Of a stretch of DNA of 64,000 bases, positions 19,779 to 29,900 are shown piece by piece. Every line of letters begins with the position of its first letter. Positions within the stretch are counted from its first letter, which is position 1. The DNA is taken from the NCBI RefSeq assembly GCF_000385375.1, contig NZ_ARVV01000001.1, positions 1,736,001-1,800,000 of the forward strand, read 5' to 3'. The position numbers and the translations under genes are program-made. This DNA comes from Methyloversatilis discipulorum (lineage in GTDB: Bacteria; Pseudomonadota; Gammaproteobacteria; Burkholderiales; Rhodocyclaceae). Below the pieces are notes generated by a model. It worked only from the letters and a program-made list of their open reading frames with translations. It ran no database searches and had not been told where the DNA came from.

Positions 19779-21129
19779 TCTTTACGCCCGCATCGCCGCC
19801 AGCACGGCGGCGCATCTGGCCGACGGCTCACAGCTGCTGATCGGCCTCAGCGGCGGGCTCGATTCAACCGTACTGCTGCACGCACTGGCAGCCGCCCGCG
19901 ATGAACGTCGCTGGCGGCTTGCGTGCGCGCATGTCCATCACGGCCTGAGCCCGAACGCCGATGCCTGGGCCCATCATTGCGCCGCGCAGGCCGCTGCGCT
20001 CGGCATTCCGTTCTCGCTGCATCGCGTGCAGGTGGACACGGCCAGCCCGGACGGACTTGAATGCGCCGCCCGCGACGCCCGTTACCGGGCGCTCAACGCG
20101 CAGGCGCAGGCCCTCGGTGCCGACGCGCTGCTGACCGCACACCACGCCGACGACCAGGCGGAAACGCTGCTGCACAACATGGTGCGCGGCGCCGGGCTGC
20201 TCGGCTTGGCCGGCATGCCGGTCTGGCGTCCAGCGACTCCTGCGCGCCCGGCCCAGTTGCGGCCGCTGCTCGGTCTGGCGCGTTCAGCGCTCGAAGCATG
20301 CGCGATCGAACATGGCCTCGTCTGGATGGACGACGAATCGAACGCGGATACCCGCTACGCGCGCAACTACCTGCGGCGCGAGGTGATGCCGCGACTGAGC
20401 GCGCGATGGCCGCGTGCCGCCGAAACCATGTCCGGCGTCGCGCGCCGGCTGGCCGAAGCGCAGACCCTGCTCGACGGTCTGGCCGATGCTGACGCGGCGG
20501 CGCTGACAACGGCGACCGAATGGGGCACGGCCTGGTCGATCGACGGCCTGCGCGCGCTCGACGACGCGCGCAGCCGCAACCTGCTGCGTCGCCTGCTGCG
20601 CGTACACGGCGCCCGCACTGCACCAACCGAAGCGTGGCTGGACGAATGGCTGCGCCAGATCCGCGCCTGGCAGCCGGGCGCCGAATGCCCGGTGACACAC
20701 GCCGGCGTCGCCGGCTTCTGTCATCGTGGCCTGCTGTGGCTGATGCCCGAGCAGCCACCGCCCGCAGCCGTCGTCTGGCAGGGCGAACCGGCCATCGTCT
20801 GGGGTACAGGCTGCCTGCGGTTCGACGCCGTCGTCGGACGCGGGTTTGCGTCATCCGCATTGCCCGTCGGTCAGCTCACGATACGTGCCCGTCAGCCCAA
20901 GGACCGCGTCTGCCGCGGTCCCGGACGACCGCGTGCCGGCGTCAAGCAGATCGCGCAGGAATGCGGCCTGCCGCCCTGGTTGCGCGATCGCGCCCCCATT
21001 CTTGCAGTCGGTCGCGAGGCGCTGTGGATGCCCGGCTGCGAACCGGCGCCACCCTGGCAGGCCGCGCCGGGCGAACCGGGATGGCTACCCGTGTGGGCGC
21101 CGGTCGTGGCGCAGTCGACACCCGGGTGA
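19747..21129 (+). CDS. tilS: tRNA(Ile)-lysidine synthetase
   Basis: A 460-residue enzyme that modifies C34 of tRNA-Ile2 to lysidine so it reads AUA. The PP-loop SGGLDS is at residues 35-40, with [11 protein letters not shown] and [21 protein letters not shown] following as expected. C-terminal TilS domains occupy the last 200 residues. The start lies inside accA in another frame; it places the PP-loop at the usual distance, but a slightly later start is possible. accA-tilS adjacency is common. Confidence 0.9.
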   Translation: MESSRSRRSPDLYARIAASTAAHLADGSQLLIGLSGGLDSTVLLHALAAARDERRWRLACAHVHHGLSPNADAWAHHCAAQAAALGIPFSLHRVQVDTASPDGLECAARDARYRALNAQAQALGADALLTAHHADDQAETLLHNMVRGAGLLGLAGMPVWRPATPARPAQLRPLLGLARSALEACAIEHGLVWMDDESNADTRYARNYLRREVMPRLSARWPRAAETMSGVARRLAEAQTLLDGLADADAAALTTATEWGTAWSIDGLRALDDARSRNLLRRLLRVHGARTAPTEAWLDEWLRQIRAWQPGAECPVTHAGVAGFCHRGLLWLMPEQPPPAAVVWQGEPAIVWGTGCLRFDAVVGRGFASSALPVGQLTIRARQPKDRVCRGPGRPRAGVKQIAQECGLPPWLRDRAPILAVGREALWMPGCEPAPPWQAAPGEPGWLPVWAPVVAQSTPG

Positions 21130-21210
21130 CGTTGTAACGGTTGGTGACATTTCCATGTTGCATGGCGGCCGTATGATCCAGCCATTCCGGACCTTCCCGC
21201 CACGGCCCTG

Positions 21211-21903
21211 ATGAGCCCGACCACCGCAGCATCCAGGCGTGCAGTGCTCGCACGCGTCATTCCGTTCGCCCTGTACATCGTCTTCCTCGTCATCTCCGCG
21301 CCGCTGGCCGAGCTGGCTGGCGTCGACGTGCGCTGGATGTATGCAGTGCAGATCGCGTGCGTCATCGTCGCTCTGCTGTACTTCCAGCGCGACTACGTGG
21401 AGCTGCGCGAAGCTCCGCCGCCCGGGCCGCTGTCCGGTGCCGCCGGCTGGGTCGCGGCGCTGCTGTCCGGCGCACTCGTCTGGGCGATCTGGATATGGCT
21501 CGACTTCTCGCCCTTCGCCTTCGCGCCGGGCAAGGGCTACCAGCCCCTGGACGAGGCCGGCGCGCTCATCCTGCCGATGGTCGTCATACGCATCTTCGGC
21601 GCCGCTGTCGTCGTGCCTGTCATGGAAGAGCTGTTCTGGCGTTCCTTCGTCCAGCGCTGGCTCGATTCCCCGAATTTCCTTGCCGTGGCCGCGCGCTCGG
21701 TCACGCTGCGCAGCATGCTGTTCTGCTCGATCGCCTTCGGCTTCGAGCATGGCCAGTGGGCGGCCGGCATCGTTGCCGGCCTGGCCTACGGCCAGTTGTA
21801 CCGGGCGAGCGGGCGCCTGTGGTTGCCCATCGTTTCGCACGCGCTGACCAATCTGCTGCTGGGCCTGTGGGTGGTGCACACGGCACAATGGCAGTTCTGG
21901 TAA
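21211..21903 (+). CDS. CPBP/CAAX-protease-like membrane protein
   Basis: A 230-residue protein with six or seven predicted membrane helices. The family motifs are EELFWRSF near residue 145, FEHGQW, and VSHALTN near the end, giving the glutamate and histidine residues of the metal site. It resembles the CAAX-protease-related group that accompanies exosortase/PEP-CTERM systems, but no exosortase or PEP-CTERM protein is in the window. Its substrate is unknown. Confidence 0.75.
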   Translation: MSPTTAASRRAVLARVIPFALYIVFLVISAPLAELAGVDVRWMYAVQIACVIVALLYFQRDYVELREAPPPGPLSGAAGWVAALLSGALVWAIWIWLDFSPFAFAPGKGYQPLDEAGALILPMVVIRIFGAAVVVPVMEELFWRSFVQRWLDSPNFLAVAARSVTLRSMLFCSIAFGFEHGQWAAGIVAGLAYGQLYRASGRLWLPIVSHALTNLLLGLWVVHTAQWQFW

Positions 21904-21941
21904 CCCCGCTCCGCATCAAGGGGGAGCAGGGTACGACCGTT

Positions 21942-21959
21942 AAAGGAGAACTGTCCTTT
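21942..21959 (+). promoter_or_regulatory. Small hairpin covering a ribosome-site-like sequence before lapG
   Basis: AAAGGA and TCCTTT pair around GAACTG. The AAAGGAG element is 22 bases before the lapG ATG, too far for normal use, and no in-frame start lies nearer. Confidence 0.25.
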
Positions 21960-21970
21960 GCCCCGTCGCC

Positions 21971-22672
21971 ATGCCACCGTTGCCCGCCCTGACTGTCGTG
22001 TTCTCCCGTCCGCGCCTGATCGCCTGCCTGTTGCTGGTGTTCATGGCGGCGCAGGCGACCGCGTTCACCTACCAGGGCTATCTGCTCACCGTGCGCACTG
22101 AGCTGCAGCAGAAAATGACGGCGCGTTTCGGCGACAAGGCCGGGCCGCGCATGGCCGAACTGGCCGAGGCGCTGAATGCCGCCGGCCGCATCGCCGACGA
22201 GGCGGTGCGCGTCGAACGGATCAACCAGATCGCCAACCGCGCGCGCTACATGACCGACGCACAGCTCTGGCAGTCGGAGGACTACTGGGCGACGCCGGTG
22301 GAATTCGCCGCGCTGGCCGCCGGCGACTGCGAGGACTACTCGCTGGCCAAGTACTTCGCGCTGCGCGAACTGGGCATGCCGGCCGACAAGCTGCGCATCA
22401 CCTATGTGCGCCTGCTGCGCCAGGGACACCTGGAGAACCACATGGTGCTCGCCTACTACCCGGAACCCGGCGCCGAGCCCTGGGTGCTCGACAATCTCGA
22501 AAAGCGTTTCATGCTGGCGCGCGACCGGCCCGACCTGACGCCGGTCTACAGCTTCAATGACGACCGCGTGTGGAAGGTGCAGAGCGGCGGCGACCGCGAG
22601 CTGGGCTCGCCGCAGCAGTTGCGCAAGTGGCGCGAACTGCTCGATCGGGTCGAGGCCGAGGTGCGCGGATGA
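21971..22672 (+). CDS. lapG: Periplasmic cysteine protease LapG
   Basis: A 233-residue transglutaminase-like cysteine peptidase that cuts large surface adhesins (LapA type) and releases biofilm cells. After a hydrophobic export segment it shows the triad Cys120 (AAGDCEDYS), His157 (ENHMVLAYY) and Asp174 (WVLDN). Its stop overlaps the lapD start by 4 bases (ATGA), the usual coupled pair. No adhesin or type I secretion genes lie in the window, so the target is elsewhere. Confidence 0.88.
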   Translation: MPPLPALTVVFSRPRLIACLLLVFMAAQATAFTYQGYLLTVRTELQQKMTARFGDKAGPRMAELAEALNAAGRIADEAVRVERINQIANRARYMTDAQLWQSEDYWATPVEFAALAAGDCEDYSLAKYFALRELGMPADKLRITYVRLLRQGHLENHMVLAYYPEPGAEPWVLDNLEKRFMLARDRPDLTPVYSFNDDRVWKVQSGGDRELGSPQQLRKWRELLDRVEAEVRG

Positions 22673-24612
22673 ACAGCCTGCGCCTGCGTCTGCTCGCCGC
22701 GCTGCTCGGCGTCGGTGTCGTCGCCTTCGCGGCGGCGCTGGCCACCGCGCTGTGGGTGTCGCGCGACCGGGTCGAGGCGCAGATGGCCAGCCAGGCGCAG
22801 TCGATCGCGCTGTCGCTGACGGTGGCGCTGACCGCGGGCGGCGAACCGGCGCTGCAGAATGCAGAAAGCCTGGTCGAGCCGGTGTTCGACCAGAGCTACC
22901 TTCGCCGCATAGAGGTGCGCGATGCCAAGGGTGCGGTGATCGCCGCGCGGCAGGCCCCGGCCCGGCTGGCCGGTGGCGCGCCGCAATGGTTCAGCGAGCT
23001 GCTGCCGCTGGCGGCTGGCGCGCAGAGTGCCGACATCATGCATGGCTGGCGCATTGCCGGCAGCGTCGTCGTCGAGCCGCATCCGCACTGGGCGCAGCTG
23101 CAGCTCTGGGCCGTCGCCGAAACGCTGGCGCTGTGGATGGGCGGCGGTCTCGCGGTGGCCAGTGTGCTCGGCCTGATGGCATTGCGCTGGGGTCTGCGTC
23201 CGCTGCGCCGCGTGCAGCGCTCGGCGGTCGCTGCTGCCTCGCGCAAGTTCGTGCCCATCGACGAGACGCGCATGCCGGTCGAACTGCAGCCGCTGGTCGG
23301 CGCCTTCAACCGCATGCTCACCGCCATGGCTGGCGCGCTCGAAAGCGAGGCCGGGCGTGCCGCGCAGTTCCGCGACCAGGCGCTGGTGGACGAACTGACC
23401 GGGCTGCCGAACCGTCGCGGCTTCCGCGCCGCGCTCGAGGCACGCATCGAAGCGGGTACGCGCAGCGGCTGGCTGGCCTTGTTGCGCGTCGAGGGGCTGG
23501 AGGACCTGAACCATCTGTATGGTCGGGAGGCGGTCGATGACCTGCTGACCGAATCGGCCGGCTTCATGGCGGCCATCGATGCGGTCGAACTGTGCGGCCG
23601 TGTCGAGGGCGCCTGCTTCGCGCTGCTGTTCGATGCCGACGAATACACGACGCACGACGCGTTGAAAGCGTTGCTGGCGCGCCTCAACAGCCTCGCTGCC
23701 GCTGCGGGCGCGGGTCAGGCCTATGCCTGGCGGGCAGGCGCGGCCGACTGCGCTGGCGACGGCGACGCTGCGCACTGGCTGGCGGCGGCCGATCGCGCGC
23801 TGCATCAGTGGCGCATCGAGAGCGGCGCGGCGCCGGTGCTGGCGCACGCACGTGCCGGCGAAGCCGGCGGCGGCAGCCTGCGCACTCAGGTGCGCGAACT
23901 GATAGGCGCCGGGCGCATCGCCTTTGCCGAACAGACCACGCGGGCCCTCGATGGCGATCACATCGGTGCGCCGCTGCACGTTGAACTGCGCGCCGCGCTG
24001 GACGACGGCCAGCGCTTGATCCGCGCCGCCGAGTACATCGCCTACGCCAGCGAAACCCGCGTGTCTGCGGCGCTCGACGGCGCCTGCCTGATGCGCGCGC
24101 TGGAACACGCGAAGGCGCGTCGCGACGGCATCGCCACCGTGGTCAATGTCGGCGCGGCGACGCTGACCGACCCCGACATCCAGCGCTGGCTGCGCGGCTA
24201 CCGTCACGACCCGCGTGTCGGCACGCTGGTGCTCGAATTCCCCGAGTCGGCTCTGCTCGGCGACCCGGACGCCGCCGAGGCCTTTGCCCATCAGGCGCAG
24301 GCCAACGGTCTGGCGCTGGGCATCAAGCATTTCGGCCTGCATGCGAACGCGCTGACGCTGCTGCGCCGGCTGCGTCCGGCGCACGTGAAGTTCTCGGTCA
24401 CGCTGACGCGCGAAGCGTTGCTGAACCCGGATTCCGGTGCCTACGTGAGCTCGCTGGCGGGCATTGCGTCGGCGCTGTCGATCACGCCGATGGCGGTGGC
24501 GGTCGAGCACGCGGAGACGCTGACCGGGCTGTACGCACTGGGCATCCGTGCAGTGCAGGGCGAGGCGGTGTCGGCCGAAAAGGTGCCGGCCTCGGGCAGC
24601 AGCGTCCGCTGA
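22669..24612 (+). CDS. lapD: c-di-GMP receptor LapD (degenerate GGDEF-EAL)
   Basis: A 647-residue inner-membrane protein: an N-terminal helix, a periplasmic output domain (about residues 30-150), a second helix, HAMP (about 170-220), then GGDEF and EAL domains. Both enzymatic motifs are lost: the GGDEF position reads RVEGACF and the EAL position reads HVELRAAL. This is expected for LapD, which binds c-di-GMP without making or degrading it, and then sequesters LapG. It is translationally coupled to lapG. Confidence 0.87.
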   Translation: MNSLRLRLLAALLGVGVVAFAAALATALWVSRDRVEAQMASQAQSIALSLTVALTAGGEPALQNAESLVEPVFDQSYLRRIEVRDAKGAVIAARQAPARLAGGAPQWFSELLPLAAGAQSADIMHGWRIAGSVVVEPHPHWAQLQLWAVAETLALWMGGGLAVASVLGLMALRWGLRPLRRVQRSAVAAASRKFVPIDETRMPVELQPLVGAFNRMLTAMAGALESEAGRAAQFRDQALVDELTGLPNRRGFRAALEARIEAGTRSGWLALLRVEGLEDLNHLYGREAVDDLLTESAGFMAAIDAVELCGRVEGACFALLFDADEYTTHDALKALLARLNSLAAAAGAGQAYAWRAGAADCAGDGDAAHWLAAADRALHQWRIESGAAPVLAHARAGEAGGGSLRTQVRELIGAGRIAFAEQTTRALDGDHIGAPLHVELRAALDDGQRLIRAAEYIAYASETRVSAALDGACLMRALEHAKARRDGIATVVNVGAATLTDPDIQRWLRGYRHDPRVGTLVLEFPESALLGDPDAAEAFAHQAQANGLALGIKHFGLHANALTLLRRLRPAHVKFSVTLTREALLNPDSGAYVSSLAGIASALSITPMAVAVEHAETLTGLYALGIRAVQGEAVSAEKVPASGSSVR

Positions 24613-24632
24613 GCGGCGGCGAACGGTCCCAT

Positions 24633-25307
24633 TCAGTGCAGCGGGGTTCGCGGGTCGTGCGCGAGGCAGGCCGGCGGCACGACCATGTCCAGATGCAGCA
24701 GGCGGGCGGGCGCGCCTACGCGTTCGCAGGTGCGTTCCGGTCCGCACTCGCGGAAACCGAATTCGCGCCGGTAGTAGCGCGCGTGGCGCGGGTTGACCTC
24801 GATCACGCAGTCGGTGGCGCCGAGCGCGACATGCCCCAGCAGCAGCGCGCGGCGCATCAGTTGCGGTGCGAGATCGTCTGGCAGTGCACGCTCGCGGTCG
24901 ATGGCGAAACGCGTGTATTCGACCAGACGGCGCCCCTGCCGGCGCAGCTCGCCCACGTGTTCGGCATAGCCCGCTTCCGCCTGCAGACGAAGCCGCGTGC
25001 CGCAGCGCACGGTCAGCGTGCCGACCACGTCGCCATCCAGCCGTGCCAGCAAGGTCGTTTCACCCTGCCGTGCGGCGCGCTGCTCGACGCCATAGCCACG
25101 CCAGCCATAGCAGCGCACGACCAGCGCCTCGGCCGCCGCGAGGTCTGCCGCATCGGCGGCAATCGTGAATTCGATGGCGACCGGCAGCGCAGCCGCATGT
25201 TGCAGCGCCGGCGGAGCGACCGCGCGCAGCCGCGGTCGCGGGCGCAGCAGCGGGAAGGGCCGGAAGAGTGCGTCGTTCGCGGCGTCGTGCAGAGTGCGGG
25301 GAGACAT
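24633..25307 (-). CDS. N-acyltransferase-like protein (GNAT/FeeM fold)
   Basis: A 224-residue protein with an acyltransferase-like core: a leading segment VAIEFTIAADAADLAAAEALVVRCYG, a central DGDVVGTLTVRCG strand pair and a later EVNPRHARYYRREFGFREC block. This arrangement recalls FeeM-type N-acyl amino acid synthases and related LuxI-like transferases. The ATG at 25307 is preferred to an in-frame TTG at 25343. It is convergent with lapD. Substrate and product are unknown. Confidence 0.55.
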   Translation of the reverse strand: MSPRTLHDAANDALFRPFPLLRPRPRLRAVAPPALQHAAALPVAIEFTIAADAADLAAAEALVVRCYGWRGYGVEQRAARQGETTLLARLDGDVVGTLTVRCGTRLRLQAEAGYAEHVGELRRQGRRLVEYTRFAIDRERALPDDLAPQLMRRALLLGHVALGATDCVIEVNPRHARYYRREFGFRECGPERTCERVGAPARLLHLDMVVPPACLAHDPRTPLH

Positions 25308-25699
25308 GGGGAGGCGCCTCGTGTATCGGTGACCGGTATGCAAACTTCAGCAAAGAGATCCTGTGCCGTGATCTGCTTCCTTGCCGAGTGCGCAGCCTGA
25401 TCTTGGACGGTTTCAGCGTGTTGATGCGGACTTGACGTTTTCATGTCGCCGACAGATGGTCCGGCGATGATCCGCAGCGCCGGAGCGAGCCTGCGACTGG
25501 CTTTGTGGGAGGGCTCTTCTGACCCCGGACCGGCGTCTTCGGACTGCTTACGCCGCGTCGCGGCCAAGGCCGCTCCCACAAGTGGCCGCGGCGGGCTATG
25601 TCGGAAGGCGCTTTGACCGCGAAAGCGGGCGGCGTCGAAGGCCGCGGATTGCAGCGGCCAGGCGTTTTCTGCAGAGACCCTGGCGCGCCGCGTCAACGA
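25308..25699. other. Intergenic region with a REP pair
   Basis: 392 bases without a supported gene. An inverted REP pair lies at 25503-25581. The first part (25308-25450) is less GC-rich and should carry the promoter of the leftward acyltransferase gene, but I cannot pick boxes with confidence. Confidence 0.5.
25503..25581. repeat. Inverted REP pair (BIME-like)
   Basis: TTGTGGGAG at 25503-25511 and CTCCCACAA at 25573-25581 are inverted copies of the same head sequence. Each is followed inward by a short imperfect palindrome: GGGCTC-TTCT-GACCCC and, on the other strand, CGGCC-TT-GGCCG. Related copies occur at 32993, 42095-42378 and 45081. Confidence 0.7.
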
Positions 25700-26611
25700 T
25701 CAGTGCAGCGTGCCCATGCGCGCCAACGCGGCGGCGGTGGCTTCGGCCGACGCGTCGGCCACGTCCATCCAGACCGCACCGTCCTCGCCCAGGCGCGCAG
25801 TAAGGCCCATTGCGCCGAGCACGGCGACCACCCGGGTGCGCAGCATGTCCAGCTGCAGCGTGCGCGCTTCGCCTTCGCTGGCGGTGGCGCCGGCCAGCAG
25901 CGCGGCGATGCGCGGCCATTCGCGGCCGAGCAGAGAGGCGTCGATGCCGTCCTTCAGTTCGGGGGCGATGTCGGCCACGGTGCGGCCGAGACCGGCCAGG
26001 TAGCCGAGGCTGAAGGCCGTGGTCTGCATCAGCAGCGCCAGCCGCGCCATCGAAATGCCGGCCAGCGCGTCGAGATTGCCGTCGAGCCGGTAGTCGGCGA
26101 GCGCCCGCTCGCAGGCGGCCGGCAGTTCTTCCAGCAGGCCGAGCAGATGCGGCAGCAGCAGGTCGGCCGTGGCCGGCAGCGACCACGCGCTGGCGCGGTT
26201 GGCGCGGTATTCGTCGAACATGCGGGTGACGATGGGCGCGAACTGCGCCGCCAGCGCGTCGGCCGGTGCGGCGGCGACAGGGTCGAGCGTCAGCTGGCCG
26301 CGCCACAGTTCGCGGTGCAGCAGATGCACCAGCTGCAACAACTGGTCGGTGTCGCCGCCCAGCGCCTGTTCGACATAGGGCGCAGCCAGCGTGATCGTGC
26401 AGCCGTCCGCGACGTCCTCGCGCGTCAGCGGTGGTGCTTCGGCCTGGCCCTGCGCCGGCACGGCGACGTCGTCGGTTACCACCAGCGCCTTCAGGCGCGA
26501 CGCATCGAGCGCGCTGTCGCGCGCGTACAGGCGGTCGAGCAGGTCGGCGAGCGTGCTGCGCAGCGTGGCCGCGCCGGCGAGGCGGTCGCCGCGGAGTTCT
26601 ATCGTGGGCAT
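25700..26611 (-). CDS. Unrecognised protein
   Basis: A 303-residue Ala/Leu-rich protein with no signal peptide or membrane segment. The ATG at 26611 (MPTIELRGDRLAG) is chosen; one extension upstream is possible. It looks mainly helical. Residues near 95-115 (LLQLVHLLHRELWRGQL) resemble a regulatory helix but match no motif I know. It stands alone between two REP-bearing gaps. Confidence 0.6.
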   Translation of the reverse strand: MPTIELRGDRLAGAATLRSTLADLLDRLYARDSALDASRLKALVVTDDVAVPAQGQAEAPPLTREDVADGCTITLAAPYVEQALGGDTDQLLQLVHLLHRELWRGQLTLDPVAAAPADALAAQFAPIVTRMFDEYRANRASAWSLPATADLLLPHLLGLLEELPAACERALADYRLDGNLDALAGISMARLALLMQTTAFSLGYLAGLGRTVADIAPELKDGIDASLLGREWPRIAALLAGATASEGEARTLQLDMLRTRVVAVLGAMGLTARLGEDGAVWMDVADASAEATAAALARMGTLH

Positions 26612-26736
26612 GGCGGTAAGGCGTTGATTCGTCAGGCCGCGCAGCATAGCGGCGAGCACCGGGCGCGTCCACGCATGGACTCACGCACGTCGGCCGTCAT
26701 CGCCGGATGAGCGGCTGGCGCTTCGGTCCGGACTGC

Positions 26737-26794
26737 GATCGCGAGCAAGCCTGCTCCCGTCCAGAAAAGCCCCCTCGATGGCTTGCTCGCGATC
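26737..26794. repeat. Extragenic palindrome with 15-bp arms
   Basis: GATCGCGAGCAAGCC at 26737-26751 is repeated in inverted form at 26780-26794 with no mismatch, around 28 bases. The arm sequence resembles REP elements known from Pseudomonas-like genomes. It lies in the 291-base gap upstream of the macroglobulin gene. Confidence 0.65.
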
Positions 26795-26902
26795 GTGGCT
26801 GTGGTTCGGGGAAGGTCGGCGCCGTCGCAGTGTGTAGAACGACGCCGACCCGGTGCATTCGTCCGCCATTACACCCCGGCAGCGAGGATAATCCGTCGCG
26901 TC

Positions 26903-29900
26903 ATGACATACGGGCGGTCCGCGATGGCGAACGGGAAGGTGGTCGGATGGTTGGCGGCAGCGGTCGTGGTAGCTGCTTCGGCCGGCGCGTGGTGGCAGTT
27001 CGGGCGCGCGCCCGAGACAGGTGTGGCGGCAATCGGCGACGATCCGGATACGCCCTTCGCCGTGATGAGCTGCAGTGCGCGCAGCCGCGACGAGGGCCCG
27101 GTGCTTGCAGTGACCTTCAGCCGGCCGCTCGCCGCACGGCAGACGCTGAACGACCTGATGAAGGTGACCGACCTCGGCGAAGCGGACGCCGGGCGTGATG
27201 CCGCCGACAAGGTCGCCGGCCACTGGCGCGTCGGTGACAATCCGCGCGTCGCCTTCTTTACCGGCGTGCTGCCGAAGCGTCGCTACCGCATCGACATCGC
27301 CACCGGCGTAGCGGCGCGCTCCGGCGATCAGCTGGCCGGCGCCCACCAGTGCGAAACGCTGGTCGAGGACATGCCGCCGGCGCACTTCTTCGCCAGCCGC
27401 GGCACCGTGCTGCCGGCCGGCCAGAACGGCGGCCTGCCGGTCGTCACCGTCAATACGCCGGAGGTCGACGTACAGTTCCTGCGCGTCGAGCCGGCCCAGC
27501 TGCCCGCTTTCCTCGACAAGGTGTATGGCATCCGCCGCAACGAGGCGGCGGAAGAGGGTGAGCCCAGCTATTACGACGACGAGTACTACGACGGCGGAAC
27601 GGTCGATCTTCGCGGCCGCACCTCGGGCTGGTATCTCGACCGGCTGAAGGATCTGTCGACCAGCGTCTATCTCGGCCGCTTCCTGACCGACGACAAGAAG
27701 GACCGCCGGCACGTGAGCTTCCTGCCGGTCGAGAACATCAAGGAACTGAAGGAGCCCGGCGTCTACATCGCCGTGATGAGCGCGCCCGGCAGTTTTGCGG
27801 GCGACTACCAGACCACCTATTTCTACGTCAGCGACATCGGCCTGCATCTGCACCGCAACGGCGGCCGCATCGACGCCTTTGCCACGTCGCTCAAATCGGG
27901 TTCCGCCCTCGACGGCGTCGAATTCGAACTGCTCGACGGTGACGGCAAGCGCGTCGCGACGGTGAAGGGAGATGGCGACGGTCGCGCCAGCTTTGATGCG
28001 GCACCGGCCGATGCGCGGCTGGTGATCGCGCGGCGCGGACGCGAACTGTCGGTCGTATCGCTGGCCGAGGCGGCGCTGGACCTGTCGGAGTTCGACACCT
28101 CGGGCCTGCTGCCCACCAGCACCAGGCTTTTCGCGTACAGCGGTCGCGACCTCTACCGGCCGGGCGAAACCTTCGACGTGTCGGTGCTGGCGCGCGACGC
28201 CGACGGCCGCGCGATCGAGCCGCTGCCGCTCACCGCGGTGCTGAAGCGGCCGGACGGCCGCACCGTGAGCCAGCGCGTCTGGAAAAGTTCGGGCGAACAG
28301 CCCGGTTACTACCGCCAGCCGCTGGCCATACCGGCCGACGCGCAGACCGGCGCCTGGACGCTGGAACTGCGCGCCGATCCGGCGGCGAAGCGACCGGACG
28401 CCGTCATGCGTTTCAAGGTCGAGGAATTCCTGCCCGAACGGATGAAGCTCGCGCTGAAGAGCGACGAGCGCGTGCTGACCGAAGGCGCGCCTTTCGACAT
28501 CGGCGTGCAGGGCGACTACCTGTTCGGCGCACCGGCCTCAGGCAACCGCCTGCTCGGCGCGCTCGCCACCGAGCGCCAGCGTTTCGCGCTGGCGCAGAAG
28601 AAGCCCGGTTTCATCTTCGGCGACTTCGCCGACGACGCGCTGAAGGGCCGCCGTGAGCTGGAGGAAACTGCGCTCGACGACCGCGGCGCCGCGACCGTCG
28701 AAGTGCCCTACGACCCGGGCACCGCGCGCTCGCCGCTGCAACTGCGCGTTAGCCTGAGCCTGCTCGAATCGGCCGGCCGCCCGGTCGTGCGTTCGATCGA
28801 GCGCGCGTGGTGGCCGGCGCCGGCGCTGATCGCCGTGCGTCCGCTGTTCGACGGCGACGTCGCGCGCGAATCGGCGCTGGCCGAATTCGAGGTCGGCCGC
28901 TTCCTGCCCGACGCCGCCTTCGCGCCTGTCGACAAGGCCAATGTGCGGCTGTTCAGGGAAGAGCGTCAGTACTACTGGCGCTTTGATGACCAGCGCGGCT
29001 GGCATTCCGGCTTCAGCGAGAACGACGAACTGGTCGACAGTCGCAGCGTCGCGCTGAAGGCGCAGACCAAGCTCGGCTTTCCGGTCACCTGGGGCCGCTA
29101 CCGGCTGGAGATCGACGACCCGCAGACCAAGCTCACGATGCGCTACCGCTTCTACGCCGGCTGGGGTGCGCAGGACAATGAGGCGCTCGGCAACCGGCCG
29201 GACCGCGTGCAGGTGCGGCTCGAAGGCGCGCCCTACAGGGCGGGCGACACGGTGAAGGCGCACCTGACGCCGCCGCATGACGGCGAGGCGCTGGTGCTGA
29301 TAGAGGGCGACCGCGTGCTGTGGGCGAAGCGGGTCAAGGTGAGCGCGGCCGGCACCGCCATCGACCTGCCGCTGGACAAGAGCTGGAACCGGCACGACCT
29401 CTACGTGTCGGTGCTGGCCTTCCGGCCAGGCAGCGAGGGCAGCCGCGTCACGCCGGCGCGCGCGCTCGGATTGGCGCACATCCCGCTCGCGCGTGAGGAC
29501 CGCCGGCTCAAGGTGGCGCTGGACGCGCCGGCCAAGGTCGAGCCGGAAACGAAAACCACGGTGAAGGTGAAGGTCGATGGCGCGACCGGGCAGGCCGCCT
29601 GGGTGACGCTGTCGGCGGTGGACCAGGGCATCCTGAACATCACGAAGTTCGTCACCCCCGACCCGCACGGCTACTTCTTCGGCAAGCAGCGTTATGCGCC
29701 CGACCTGCTCGACATCTACGGCCGGCTGATCGAGAAGATGGACGGCTCGCGCGGCAAGCTCAAGTGGGGCGGTGATGCCGGCATGCGCGACTCGCAGAGC
29801 ATGCCGAAGAAGGTGAAGCTGGTCGATCTGTTCTCCGGCCCGGTGAAGCTCGACGACAAGGGCGAGGCGGCGATCACGCTGACGCTGCCCGACTTCAACG

